From: Hevea brasiliensis
Taxonomy: Eukaryota > Streptophyta > Magnoliopsida > Malpighiales > Euphorbiaceae
Assembly (NCBI RefSeq): GCF_030052815.1
Contig: NC_079494.1
Location: forward strand, 34,768,467-34,832,466
Reading direction: 5' to 3'
DNA length: 64,000 nt
Part shown: in pieces, positions 46,801-57,417 of the stretch
Layout of the letters: every line of letters begins with the position of its first letter
Numbering within the stretch: position 1 is the first letter of the stretch
Program-made: the position numbers and the translations under genes
Notes under the pieces: model-generated
Databases searched by the model: none
What the model saw: the letters and a program-made list of their open reading frames with translations, nothing else
What the model was told of the DNA's origin: nothing

Positions 46801-49383
46801 TTGCCATCAAACGTCATTTCGGCTGCACTAGCCAGAAAAATGATCAGAAAGGGGTGTGAAGCATACTTGGCACATGTGGTAGACACCCAAGTGGGGAGTC
46901 CAGCATTGAAGGACATCCCTACAGTATATGACTTTCCAGATGTGTTTCCTGATGAATTGCCAGGACTACCTCCGGAAAGAGAAGTGCAGTTTGAAATTAA
47001 TGTTATGCCTGGTGTGGATCCAATATCCATAATGCCATACAGAATAGCACCAGCAGAGTTGGAGGAGTTGAAGATACAATTGCAAGAATTACTTGAAAAG
47101 GGCTTCATCCGCCCTAGTGTGTCACCTTGGGGAGCACCAGTGTTGTTTATTAAGAAGAAGGATGGTACTCTCCGCTTATGTATAGATTATCGGCAATTGA
47201 ATAAGGTGACAATAAAGAACAGATATCCATTGCCTCGCATTGATGATCTGTTTGATCAGTTGAAGGGTGCAGCTGTATTCTCCAAAATTGATCTGCGATC
47301 TGGTTATTATCAGTTGAAGGTGCAAGAGCAGAGTATTCCAAAAACTGCTTTCAGAACTCGGTATGGCCACTATGAGTTTCTAGTAATGCCATTCGGGTTA
47401 ACAAATGCTCCAGCTGCTTTTGTGGATCTGATGAACACTATCTTCAAACCATATCTTGATCAATTTGTGGTGGTGTTTATTGATGACATTTTGATATATT
47501 CAAGGAACGCAGAGGAGCATGACAGACATCTGCGGATTGTACTGCAGACTTTAAGGGAGAAACAGCTATACGCCAAATTGTCGAAATGTGAATTTTGGCT
47601 GAAAGAAATCTCCTTTTTAGGGCATGTTGTGTCAGCTGAAGGGATCAAGGTAGATTCCAGCAAGGTAGAAGCTATCCTTAATTGGAAGCCGCCCAGGAAC
47701 ATCACAGAAATTCACAGTTTTCTGGGTTTAGCTGGATATTATCGTCGGTTTGTGAAGGGGTTTTCTATGTTATCTTCTCCACTGACCAAACTGCTTCGGA
47801 AAGATGTAAAATTTCAGTGGACTGATAAATGCCAGCAAAGTTTTGATGAGTTGAAGAGGTGTTTGGTGAGCTCAGTCCTCACTTTACCTACTCCGGGTAA
47901 AGAATACACAGTTTATAGTGATGCTTCTCACAATGGGTTAGGCTGTGTACTGATGCAAGATCGGAATGTCATTGCTTATGCATCACGCCAGCTGAAACCG
48001 CATGAGAGGAACTACCCAACACATGATCTGGAGCTAGCAGCTATTGTTTTTGCTCTGAAGATCTGGAGACACTATTTGTATGGGGAGAAATGCTACATTT
48101 ACACAGATCACAAGAGCTTGAAGTACTTAGGCACCCAGAAGGAATTGAATTTGAGGCAGAGGAGATGGTTAGAACTCATCAAAGATTATGATTGCTTAAT
48201 AGACTATCAGCCAGGGAAAGCAAATGTGGTGGCTGACGCCTTAAGTCGCAAGACTATGGCAAGTCTCAGAGTTTCTCCTTTGTCCATGGTATATGAATTG
48301 AAAGCACAGCATGCCAGTTTAGAGATTGATGATGAGGGACAGACAGTAGTTGCATGGCATGTACAGCCAGTGTTAATTGATCAGATTAGAATGGCTGCTC
48401 AGAGTGATGAAAAATATCAGAAGCTACTGAAAGAAGTCCAGCAGGGCAAGAAACCTGAATTTTCTGTGAGAGATGATGGTTTATTACTACATCAGGCCAG
48501 AATGTTCGTTCCTAGTGATGTGGAATTGAGACAGATCATTATGAAGGAAGCACATGAGTCTCCTTTTGCTATGCACCCTGGTGGAACTAAAATGTACAGA
48601 GGGCTGAAAGAACATTACTGGTGGATGGGTATGAAGAGAGATATAGCTGAATTTGTTTTCAAATGCCTAACTTGTCAGCAAGTAAAGGCAGAACATCAAG
48701 TTCCAGCTAGTTTGTTACATCCTTTGTCAGTACCAGAGTGGAAATGGGAACGAATAACTATGGATTTTGTTACAGGACTTCCAAGGACACAGAGTAGTCA
48801 TGATGCAGTATGGGTTATAGTTGACAGGTTGACCAAGTCTGCACACTTTTTGCCAGTGCGGATGGACTATAGCCTGGAAAGATTGGCCAGATTGTACACA
48901 TATGAGATTGTAAAATTGCATGGAGTGCCAGTATCAATTGTATCTGACAGAGATCCTAGGTTCACTTCTAGATTATGGGGTAGTCTTCAGAGAGCCCTAG
49001 GAACTAGATTGAACTTCAGCATAACATTCCACCCACACACAGATGGCCAGTCTAAGAGGGTTATTCAGATATTGGAGGATATGCTACGGGCTTGTGTGAT
49101 TGAATTTGAAGGTAGTTGGGATACACACTTGCCTTTGATTGAGTTTGCTTATAACAATAGCTACCAATCAAGCATTGGGATGCCTCCATATGAAGCTTTG
49201 TATGGCAGAAAGTGCAGAACTCCCTTATGTTGGGATGAAGTAGGTGAAAGGAAGATGATTGGGCCAGAAATTGTTCAGCAGACAGAGGAAAAGATCAGAT
49301 TGATTAGAGATAGACTCAAGGTCAGACGATCGTCGAAGTCCTATGTTGATCTCAAAAGAAGAGATATTGAATATGCAAGGTGA
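46801..49383 (+). CDS. pol: Gypsy RT, RNase H and integrase of element B (open, but not active as read)
   Basis: This 860-residue open frame would copy the element's RNA into DNA and insert it. RT has [30 protein letters not shown] and the catalytic FIDDILIYS (about 47476-47502). RNase H has [10 protein letters not shown], the DLELAA Glu and [10 protein letters not shown]. Integrase has the HHCC finger ([10 protein letters not shown] to CLTCQQVK) and the DDE core: Asp in MDFVTGLP, Asp in VSDRDPRF, and DGQSKRV where DGQSERV is expected. The third catalytic residue is therefore Lys (codon AAG, 49054-49056). The frame ends in a frameshift near 49377; the chromodomain part continues at 49384 in the next frame. 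The start is arbitrary, because upstream the frame joins protease after a 1-bp loss. I chose CDS because the frame is long and intact. Confidence 0.93.
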   Translation: MPSNVISAALARKMIRKGCEAYLAHVVDTQVGSPALKDIPTVYDFPDVFPDELPGLPPEREVQFEINVMPGVDPISIMPYRIAPAELEELKIQLQELLEKGFIRPSVSPWGAPVLFIKKKDGTLRLCIDYRQLNKVTIKNRYPLPRIDDLFDQLKGAAVFSKIDLRSGYYQLKVQEQSIPKTAFRTRYGHYEFLVMPFGLTNAPAAFVDLMNTIFKPYLDQFVVVFIDDILIYSRNAEEHDRHLRIVLQTLREKQLYAKLSKCEFWLKEISFLGHVVSAEGIKVDSSKVEAILNWKPPRNITEIHSFLGLAGYYRRFVKGFSMLSSPLTKLLRKDVKFQWTDKCQQSFDELKRCLVSSVLTLPTPGKEYTVYSDASHNGLGCVLMQDRNVIAYASRQLKPHERNYPTHDLELAAIVFALKIWRHYLYGEKCYIYTDHKSLKYLGTQKELNLRQRRWLELIKDYDCLIDYQPGKANVVADALSRKTMASLRVSPLSMVYELKAQHASLEIDDEGQTVVAWHVQPVLIDQIRMAAQSDEKYQKLLKEVQQGKKPEFSVRDDGLLLHQARMFVPSDVELRQIIMKEAHESPFAMHPGGTKMYRGLKEHYWWMGMKRDIAEFVFKCLTCQQVKAEHQVPASLLHPLSVPEWKWERITMDFVTGLPRTQSSHDAVWVIVDRLTKSAHFLPVRMDYSLERLARLYTYEIVKLHGVPVSIVSDRDPRFTSRLWGSLQRALGTRLNFSITFHPHTDGQSKRVIQILEDMLRACVIEFEGSWDTHLPLIEFAYNNSYQSSIGMPPYEALYGRKCRTPLCWDEVGERKMIGPEIVQQTEEKIRLIRDRLKVRRSSKSYVDLKRRDIEYAR

Positions 49384-49798
49384 TAAGGTATTCCTCAAAG
49401 TTTCTCCTTGGAAGAGGATTATGAGATTTGGCAGAAAGGGGAAACTGAGTCCTCGTTTCATCGGACCATATGAGGTTCTGGAAAGAGTGGGTCCTTTGGC
49501 ATATCGGTTGGCATTACCTCCAGAGCTAGCAAGGATACACAGTGTCTTCCATGTGTCCATGTTAAGGAGGTACAGATCTGACCCATCTCATGTACTATCA
49601 GTTGAAGAGATTGAGGTAAATCCAGACCTCTCATATGAGGAAGAACCCATAAAAATTCTGGCTTATGAGGTGAAGCAGCTGAGGAACAAACAGATACACC
49701 TGGTTAAAGTGCTGTGGAACCATCATTCAGGCCAGGAAGCTACTTGGGAACGTGAAGAGGATATGAGGAGACAGCACCCACAGCTGTTCAGAGACTAA
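49384..49798 (+). pseudogene. pol: C-terminal integrase and chromodomain-like end of B pol, frameshifted
   Basis: The frame reads [29 protein letters not shown] and HSVFHVSMLRRY, the C-terminal integrase blocks. It then ends in a chromodomain-like stretch with VLWNHHSGQEATWEREEDM. About two bases appear lost at 49376-49383 relative to the family, separating it from the main frame. The chromodomain would target insertion to methylated histone. This ending, with the RT type, points to the Tekay/Del-like chromoviruses. Confidence 0.88.
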
Positions 49799-49830
49799 TG
49801 CCAGGTAAAATTTTGAGACAAAATGTATTT

Positions 49831-49842
49831 AAGGGGGGGAGA
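49831..49842 (+). other. Polypurine tract of element B
   Basis: AAGGGGGGGAGA lies just before the 3' LTR start at 49845. Confidence 0.9.
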
Positions 49843-49844
49843 AT

Positions 49845-49985
49845 TGTAACACCCCTAAGTTCGGTAGTGCGTTCTACTGTTCCGGTGACCAGTGTTCTCC
49901 GGACAGCTAGGATGCCTAGAACTACACTTCATTATGAGTAAGGAGACATAAAATAATGAAATACAAGAAAAGAAAATAAAATAAA
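49845..49985 (+). mobile_element. 3' LTR of element B, first 141 bp
   Basis: This begins TGTAACACCC and matches 41281-41420 with about five differences. The Copia array H is inserted after ATAAA (49981-49985). Confidence 0.92.
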
Positions 49986-52083
49986 TGTTAGTAGTATGCC
50001 CTAGAGCATATCATTTAGTATGTATCTTGTACATATTTTTATTAATAAAAGGCATTTCCACTTTTCCGTTTACATAATATATTTATGTGTAATAGAAAAG
50101 GTCCATTGATATTTTGTTAGAAATATTATTCTTAAGTTGTTAAGAATATGAGTGACAATATTTCTAGCACAAAGTATCATAAATAGGTTCACAATCGAGG
50201 ATACTTCATAATAAGGACATGACTTATCCAGAAAGATTGTATTCATGTTTGTTCCCAAGTTATTTATATGAGATATAAATAAGATGGAATGGTGAGTCTC
50301 ATGCCATATAACAAACATGATAGGCACTTATAAATGATAAGTAGGCCGAACCAGTGACACTTATGACAAGCACATGGAGTTTACTCTTGTCAATGTTTTG
50401 TCATAAATCATATCAGTGCATATAATCTTTAGACCTGAGATAGCACAGTTATCTTGTATATAGGTAGTTTGAGTTTGATACGGCTTTCATACTTGTACTA
50501 TGTATGGGTATATGGGCATGTGTTGGCTCCTGCTAGTTATATATGGAGGTAGGTGTTGATCAAGATGGAATCTGTTCCTCTAAGTAAATAGAGATAAAAT
50601 CCTATGTTCATTTAATTGTTCTTGATGTTTCAAGTTCCTGGCCAGGACAGATAGATTTATTCATAAAAGAGTTTCGATGAGAAAATCTTTTAATCAAGAA
50701 CTGGAATTAAAAGAGAACATAATATTCATAGCAAATGGAGTTTGACATAAACCATGACTCCGGCTTGAGTTGGGATTTTGTAATGTAGAGATTCTAGTGC
50801 ATGGTAACATATGATTATAGGTTCATTTAAGGTAAACCTTATTACTAATTGGGTGGCCATGGCATGCTATGCTAGGTGTTAACCATGGTCTATGAGGTTC
50901 ATAAAATGATTTAGAGAAATCATTTATGGTAAGAAAGAGTTCTGATGATATTAAGAGTTGATATCATGTCTCATTGCCAATTAGTGATGAGCCTAGTAAG
51001 TCACACACATACACAAGTTATCACCTATTTAAATATGATTTAATTAATTAATTAAAGAGTTTAATTGATTAATTAAATAGATTTGGTTTGCAATAAAATT
51101 GCAAAGTCCCTAGCATGACTTGAAACCAAATCTAGATTATTGGATGTGTAGTATAAATTAAATTTATATTTAAAGTGTTTAAATATGAATTTAATTGATG
51201 AGAAATTAATTAATAGAGATTAATTAATTAATTTATATTTGATATAAATTAATTAGAAGAAGAAAATAATTATTTTGGGTTAAGAACTCAAAATTAAGAC
51301 ACAGGGGCATTTTGGTCATTTTGCAGTGTGACACGTGGCACCATGAGATGGTGACACATGGCATAACACATAAGCTTGCCAAATATTTTTAATCATGTAA
51401 GATGATTAAAATCAAGATTAAATATAGGTTTGACACTTGGCACAATGTGATTGGGTCACTTAAACCTAGAGCTAATCAAAAGGTGACATGTGGCTAGGGT
51501 TTAATGTGTTAACCTAGCTATTTAAGTGGGGTTATGAAAAGAAAACACAACCAGCAGCCTCTCCTCTCATATGTCACGCCACTTTGAGCCTCTCCAGCTA
51601 TTTCTCTTCATCTCTCATCAATTCAAAGAGATTAGCCATCAATCTCTTGAATTAAGAACGCTAGAAATTGTTTCTAGTGTCCTGTTTACATCTCTAATCG
51701 CTTAAAAGGCAGAACTTGAATTTCTAATTAATAGAAAAGGCTTTAGAAGCTGTTCAAGGGCTGCCATAGGTGTTCTTGGTGTGGACAAGCTAGAGGGACA
51801 ACATCCGTGTCCTCAAGACGAATTTCAAAGGCGCAGACACGCTGCAAGACATCAAGAGGTTAGTGTAATCGTTCTTGATTTAATCTAGGTTCAAAAATTA
51901 ATCTGATTAATTTTAAAATCTTAAATGGCAAATACAGATCCAAAAACATATTAAAAGAGTTTTAATATGTTGTTTATTATTGAAATCAAATAGATAAAAA
52001 TAAATCTTGCATGGTGCATGTGACCCTAGGTGAAAATTTTTGAATTCAATGGTATAATCTTGTGTTTTTCACGCCTGCCTTCA
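49986..52083 (+). mobile_element. First LTR of array H
   Basis: The LTR is 2098 bp, TGTTAGTAGTATGCC to TGCCTTCA. It is nearly identical to 57418-59513, with differences clustered at CAG and CTG triplets. It carries TTAATTAATT-rich stretches (51040-51250) and a TATTTAAG at 51519-51526, a candidate TATA box. Confidence 0.93.
51519..51526 (+). promoter_or_regulatory. Putative TATA box of H LTR
   Basis: TATTTAAG sits where the solo LTR has TATATAAG (7774-7781). This is inference from position only. Confidence 0.4.
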
Positions 52084-52098
52084 ATTGGTATCGAGCCA
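52084..52098 (+). other. Primer-binding site of H unit 1, one base short
   Basis: ATTGGTATCGAGCC lacks the A of the unit 2 form (ATTGGTATCAGAGCC, from 59514). The missing base is in a CAG triplet, so it may be a consensus error. Confidence 0.75.
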
Positions 52099-53866
52099 CT
52101 ATATTTGCCATTTAGATTGTTGATTATATAATTTAATTGTGTGTTTGATCATGGGATCAAGAGATTCATTGCTGGTTGGATCATGAGATGTGGCGTCACA
52201 CATGGAGAAGCCACCATTGGTGGCGGCAACAATGGTTCCATGGGTGATTCAAGGTTTGGCTTTTAATTCTGCAATTGTTGTATGATCTAAGGCCTATTCT
52301 TTGACTAATTAAAGTGTTTAATTAGTTGTTTTAATCACACAATTAAATTATGATTCAAATCAGAATTTTAAAAATGTTTGAATGTGATTCAAATCTGAAT
52401 TTTAAAAGTTGTTTGAATGAGATTCAAATCTGAATTTTTAAAGTTGTTTGAATCATATTTAAATCTGATTTTTAAAATTGATTCAATAAAATTCAGATCT
52501 GATTTTTTAAAAAATATTTGAATGTGATTCAAATCTGATTTTTTAAAAATTGTTTGAATGTGATTCAAATCTGAATTTTTGAAGTTGTTTGAATGTGATT
52601 CAAATCTGAATTTTTAAATTTGTTTGAATGAGATTCAAATCTGAATTTTTAAATTTATTTGAATCAAATTCAAATCTGAAATTTTAAGTTGAATATGAGA
52701 TATTCAATTTAATTTAAGTATGTATGTTTTATTTAATTGTTAAATAGTGATATGCATGATGGATGATCATGGACTATAAAAGACCAATGTGATTGGATTT
52801 ATTTCTTTTATGTTTCTTTGGGATTGTAAATTAATTAATTTATTTTTATTTATTTTGGGCATGTATTATTAAGTTTGTAATATTTTTGGGTTGTAATTTC
52901 ATTTATTTAAGTTCTTGTAAATTCGCCTTGGTATACCAAGGATTACTATGTAATATTGGATTGCAAGAAGTTCAAGGAGGTCAAGAGCATTGGTGGGACC
53001 AGTGGGAGGAATTCAATATCAAGTGTTGATTATGTACTCCTTCAGCAACTCTTGTAAAATGAATGAATGAAATGCACCTAGGAATGCCCTGATTCAATTC
53101 TTGGTGGCTCAGAATTGAATCCCTTAGAAAGTCCATGATCATACCATATTTACTGCTTATCCATGAATGCATGAGATGTATGGGAATGTATGCAATTATA
53201 TGATATATGCATGCTAAATGGATAATGTGCAAAGTGAGACCTTAATAGTAATTAGGATGGCTATAAAATCTTCCAAACAAATGATTAAGTTGGAAATGCT
53301 ATAATTAAAGTAATTATAACATAAGCCCTCCATTGGGGCAATTATTTTAAGAAATTTTAAATAGTTGCATGAGATGCAATTAATTTAAGAGATTTTCTTA
53401 AGAATAATTGTTAAGCATGAGATGTTGTAAATATGTAAATGGTTTGGTTTCCAATATTGGATGTACCTGAGGACATTAAAATTATTTGCATAATTACTGG
53501 CTCAATGGGATCAACTTAACTAATGCAAGATAAGTCAATAATGGATGTACCTGAGATTTTGAGCATTAGGGGCTAGGTAAAGGATTGAACCTCACATGAG
53601 ATGTGATGGGCAAGGAGTTGCTCACTTATAGTTTATTGTAATTCCAATAATGGATGTACCTGAGGATGATCAATAGAATTATAAGAATTCAATCACCCAC
53701 TAGAAATCCATCCAACTAGGATTTCCGTTTTCTACTTTGGAAGTGTAGGATTCGCTAAGTTAGTGGGAGGACCAATTTGATTAAAAGACCATAATCATAT
53801 TTGGTTAATTACATGATACATTTGCTAATTAATCTGGTTATTTCTGCAATTAATTTTCTGATAATA
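52099..53866 (+). other. Untranslated leader of H unit 1
   Basis: This 1.77-kb leader has no gene. It holds a minisatellite at about 52350-52685 (see the separate entry) and three copies of ATGGATGTACCTGAG (about 53459, 53542, 53650). An Arg-free short minus frame at 53232-52981 is repeated in unit 2 (60664-60413) but has no recognisable product. Confidence 0.8.
52350..52685 (+). repeat. Minisatellite in H unit 1 leader
   Basis: About nine degenerate units of 35-38 bp have the core TTTGAATGTGATTCAAATCTG. Each unit carries the inverted repeat TTTGAAT/ATTCAAA. Element C has about five units of the same type. Confidence 0.85.
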
Positions 53867-54640
53867 ATGAGCACAAAACAACCACCACCATCCAATATCC
53901 TTGCAAGCATACTTGATCACAACAAGTTGACAGGACCTAATCTGTCTGATTGGCTAAGAAATTTGAAACTTGTCCTGAACCTTGAACATATAGGATATGT
54001 TCTATATTCAAATGTTCCTGGTCCCTTACCTCCAGAGGCCACTTAAGAGGAACATGAAACTTTGGACAAGTGGAAGGAGCATGATATGAGAGCTAAGTGT
54101 TACATGTTTGCTTCCATGAGTAATGAGTTACGTATAAAGATGAAAACTTGCAGAGTGCAAGTGAGATCCTCCTTCACCTACAAGAGTTGTATGGTGAGCA
54201 CAGTAGGAATGCTAGGTATGAGATATCTAGGCAGCTGTTCCGCATGAAGATCTCTGAGGGACAGAATGTTGGGGATCATGTCCACAAGATGATTCGGCTG
54301 ATTGAGCAGTTGGAACATCTTGACTTCAACATGGATTTCCAACTACAAACGGATTTGATCCTTTAGTCCCTTCCTGAGTCTTTTGGGAATTTTGTGACAA
54401 ATTTCCATATGACTAAACAGGAATGCACCTTAGCTGAATTACTCAACATGCTGGTTATTGCCCAAAAGAATATGCCAGGCAATAAAGGAAAAGAGGTAGC
54501 TTTGGTTGCATTTTCATCTGCTGGAAAGTCCAACAAGAAGAAGGGCAGTAAGAAAAAGAAACCTCAGATTCCTGGTCCTTCTAAGAAAATAGCTAAACAG
54601 AAAAGGAAGACTAAAGCTGATGAAGGCAAAGGAAAGTGTT
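53867..54640 (+). pseudogene. gag: Copia gag of H unit 1, broken
   Basis: The ATG at 53867 begins MSTKQPPPSNILASILDHNK, followed by the Copia gag core LTGPNLSDWLRNLKLVLNLE. Stops occur at 54044-54046 (EAT-stop-EEHE) and 54363-54365 (LIL-stop-SLPES), both shared with unit 2. The stretch near 54134 (ACGTATAAAGATG instead of ACAGAAGCAGCATG) shifts the frame relative to unit 2 and touches two CAG triplets. The frame 54394-55071 carries the gag end (LAELLNMLVIAQKNM, a Lys-rich stretch, KCFHC) and runs on into integrase. Confidence 0.88.
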
Positions 54641-54725
54641 TCCACTGCCAACAGGAAAGTGTTTCCATTGCCAATAGGAAAGTGTTTCCATTGCCAGTAA
54701 GAAAGTGTTTCCACTGGCCAGAGTA
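54628..54725 (+). repeat. 23-bp tandem repeat replacing the zinc knuckle in H unit 1
   Basis: About four copies of AGGAAAGTGTTTCCATTGCC plus a 3-bp tail (period 23) follow one another. The first encodes KCFHC, the first half of the knuckle. Three extra copies add 69 bp, so the frame returns to that of the knuckle (KCFHW). The second half of the knuckle and the protease are then missing. Confidence 0.85.
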
Positions 54726-55820
54726 TAGCAATCTAAAAGAATACAATGCCATGGTGAAAACCAACTCAAGTTCAAAATATATTTGGCACTTAAGGTTATG
54801 TCATGTTGCAGAAGATAGGATTGCAAAATTGGAGAAAATTGGGATTTTATCCTCATTGGGCTCTGAGCCTACTCCAACTTGTGAATCTTGCCTTCAAGGC
54901 AAAATGACTAGATCACCCTTTGTTGGACAAGGTCTAAGAGCTGAAAATATTTTGGAACTAATATATAGTGATGTATGTGGTCCATTTAAAGAAATGGCTA
55001 GAGGGGGCTTTCATTATTTTATTACCTTTACTAATGATAAATCAAGGTTTGGGTATTTGTATTTGCTGTAATACAAACATAAATCTTTTGAAAAGTTCAA
55101 AGAATTTAAATCTGAAGTAGAAAATCAAACAGGAAAAAATATTAAAGCTCTTCGATCAGATCGTGGAGGTGAATATTTGAGTACTGAATTTGATGAATAC
55201 TTGAGAGAGCATGGCATTGTTTCTCAGCTGACTCCTCCAGGAACGCCACAGCTGAATGGTGTATCTGAAAGGAGAAATCGTACCCTATTGGATATGGTAC
55301 GTAGTATGATGAGCTATACTGATATGCCAATCTCCTTTTGGGGATTTGCATTAGAATCAGCTTTGTATATTCTGAATGGGATTCCATCAAAATCAGTTTC
55401 TTCCACACCTTATGAGATATGGCATGGAAGAAAACCAAGTCTTAAGCATGTTAAGATTTGGGGTTGTCCAGCTTATATCAAAAAGCTGAACACTGATAAA
55501 TTGGAGACGGATCGAGAAAAGGTCGATTTGTTGGATATCCAAAAGATAGTTTTGGATATTATTTTTATTGCCTACTTCACAAAGGTTGTGATAAGTAGAG
55601 ATGCCACATTTCTTGAACAACGGTTTGTTCAAGAAGGAGGCAAAGGAAGGCAAATAGAGTTAGAATTGGAGAATTCGACCAACCAACATCGGATGGATAT
55701 AGATCCATCTAGTCAACCTATACCCATTGATGAAACATCTACAACTGTTCCTCGTAGAACAACCAGGTATCTCACCCACGGTGAGATATGGTTTTCTTCA
55801 TGAAGAAGAACAAGAGTTGT
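54726..55820 (+). pseudogene. pol: Copia integrase of H unit 1, fused to gag without protease
   Basis: The frame from gag enters NLKEYNAMVKTNSSS, then the HHCC finger (WHLRLCHV, CESCLQGKMT), and the first catalytic Asp in LIYSDVCGPF. A stop at 55069-55071 breaks it. The frame 55177-55803 carries GIVSQLTPPGTPQLNGVSER, where the Glu after VS is the third catalytic residue. The second Asp is in ALRSDRGGEY just before it (about 55153). The C-terminal half includes the SLKHVKIWGCPAYIKK block. By comparison with element C about 457 bp, including the whole protease, are absent. Confidence 0.88.
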
Positions 55821-57390
55821 CTACTCATGAAGAAGTAGATCATGGAGATGATCCACTTACCTATGAAGAAGCTATATCGGATATAGACTCTTCAAAATGG
55901 ATTGATGCTATGAAATCGAGATTGATTCCATGTATAAGAATCAAGTTTGGGATCTTGTTGACCCACCTGAAGGTATTGTACCTATAGGGAACAAATGGGT
56001 TTTCAAGAAGAAAATTGGTTCTAATGGAAAGGTAGAGACCTATAAGGCAAGGCTAGTAGCGAAGGGTTTCGCCAAAGGCAAGGAATAGATTATGAGGAGA
56101 CTTTCTACTTTGTTGCCATGCTTAAATCAATTAGGATTTTATTAGCAATAGCGCATACTATGATTATGAGATTTGGCGGATGGATGTCAAAGCGACTTTT
56201 CTCAATGGATACATTGAAGAAAACATTTTCATGGAATAACCTAAGGGATTTGAATCCCAAGATGGTTCCAAGGTATGCAAGCTAAAGCGATCCATTTATG
56301 GGTTGAAACAAGCTTGAGGAGTTGGAACATCCGCTTTGATGAAGCCATTAAATCTTTTGGTTTTATCAAAAATGAGGATGAGCCATGTGTATATAAGAAG
56401 GTTAGTGACAGTGCTATCACTTTCCTTGTCTTATATGTGGATGACATACTGTTGATGGGTAATGATACAGTATGTTGGCACTATAAAGGTATGGTTGTCA
56501 AATACATTCTCCATGAAAGACTTAGGGAGGCAACCTATATTCTTGGGATTCGCATCTATAGAGATAGAGCGAAAAGAATAATTGGTTTATCCTAAAGTCT
56601 ATACTTGGAAAAGGTGTTAAAGAGGTTTAACATGCTTGATTCCAAGAGAGGATTGTTACCAGTGAGACATGGTATCCACCTTTCTAAAGAGATGTCTCCA
56701 AAGACACCAAGAAAGAGATAAGATGGCCGATTCCATATGCTTGGCTATTGGAAGTTTAATGTATGCAATGTTGTGTACTAGGCGGATATCGCATATCTTT
56801 GTTAGTTTGACTAGCGGTATCAATCCAATCCAGTTTGGAACATCGATAGCTATCAAGAATATCCTTAAGTACTTGAGAATAACTAAGGATTTATTCTTGA
56901 TTTATGGAGGTGGAGACTTGCAATTGAATGGTTATCACGATTCGATTTCCAATCGGATATCGATGATAGAAAGTCTACCGATATGTGTTCATTTGTAATG
57001 GAGGTGCGATCGGTTGGAAGAGTTCCAAACAGAGCACGCATCGCAGATTCCACTCGAGGTCGAGTATATTCTTTGCATCGATGTCGCAAAAGAAGTCGCT
57101 TTGGATAAAGAAGTTCGTGATGTAACTTACAGAGTTCCTTCCATTGAGTCAGCAGTTCCATTACCGTGACAATAATGGAGCAATCATACTGAGCTAAGGA
57201 ACTAAGGTCTCACCAAAATCCAAACACATAGAAAGGCACTACCACATTATCAGAGATATAGTTGGGCAAGGCGTTATAGCCATGCAGAAAAATAACATCA
57301 GCTAAAAAATTCAGCTGATCCATTCACTAAGCTTTTGTCACAAGTTCAGTTAGACTGACATCTTGAGAAGATAGGTCTAAGGTATTGTAA
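55821..57390 (+). pseudogene. pol: Copia RT and RNase H of H unit 1, broken
   Basis: RT is recognisable through KWVFKKKIGSNGKVE, MDVKATFLNGYIEE (about 56183-56222), a stop after IFME (shared with unit 2), SIYGLKQA, and the catalytic LYVDDILLMGND (about 56433-56467). RNase H follows with the motifs VEYILCIDVAKEVA (about 57060) and the end blocks HIERHYHIIRD and NSADPFTKLL. Many frameshifts are present; part may be sequencing error (see findings). It would be non-functional as read. Confidence 0.87.
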
Positions 57391-57407
57391 TGAATGGCTC
57401 TAGTGCT

Positions 57408-57417
57408 AGTGGGAGAT
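57408..57417 (+). other. Polypurine tract of H unit 1
   Basis: AGTGGGAGAT directly precedes the second LTR at 57418. Confidence 0.8.

Larger units (their letters stand above)
41281..49985 (+). mobile_element. Ty3/Gypsy element B, plus strand, 3' LTR cut by Copia array H
   Basis: Layout: 5' LTR 41281-44976, PBS 44985-44996, gag 45167 to about 46440, protease, pol to 49798, polypurine tract, and the first 141 bp of the 3' LTR (49845-49985). Copia array H is inserted there. The left flank TCTTT (41276-41280) is the likely target duplication, but the right copy lies beyond the window. The first 130 bp of the two LTRs differ at about five sites, suggesting a moderately young insertion. This is the most complete Gypsy element here. 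Confidence 0.93.
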
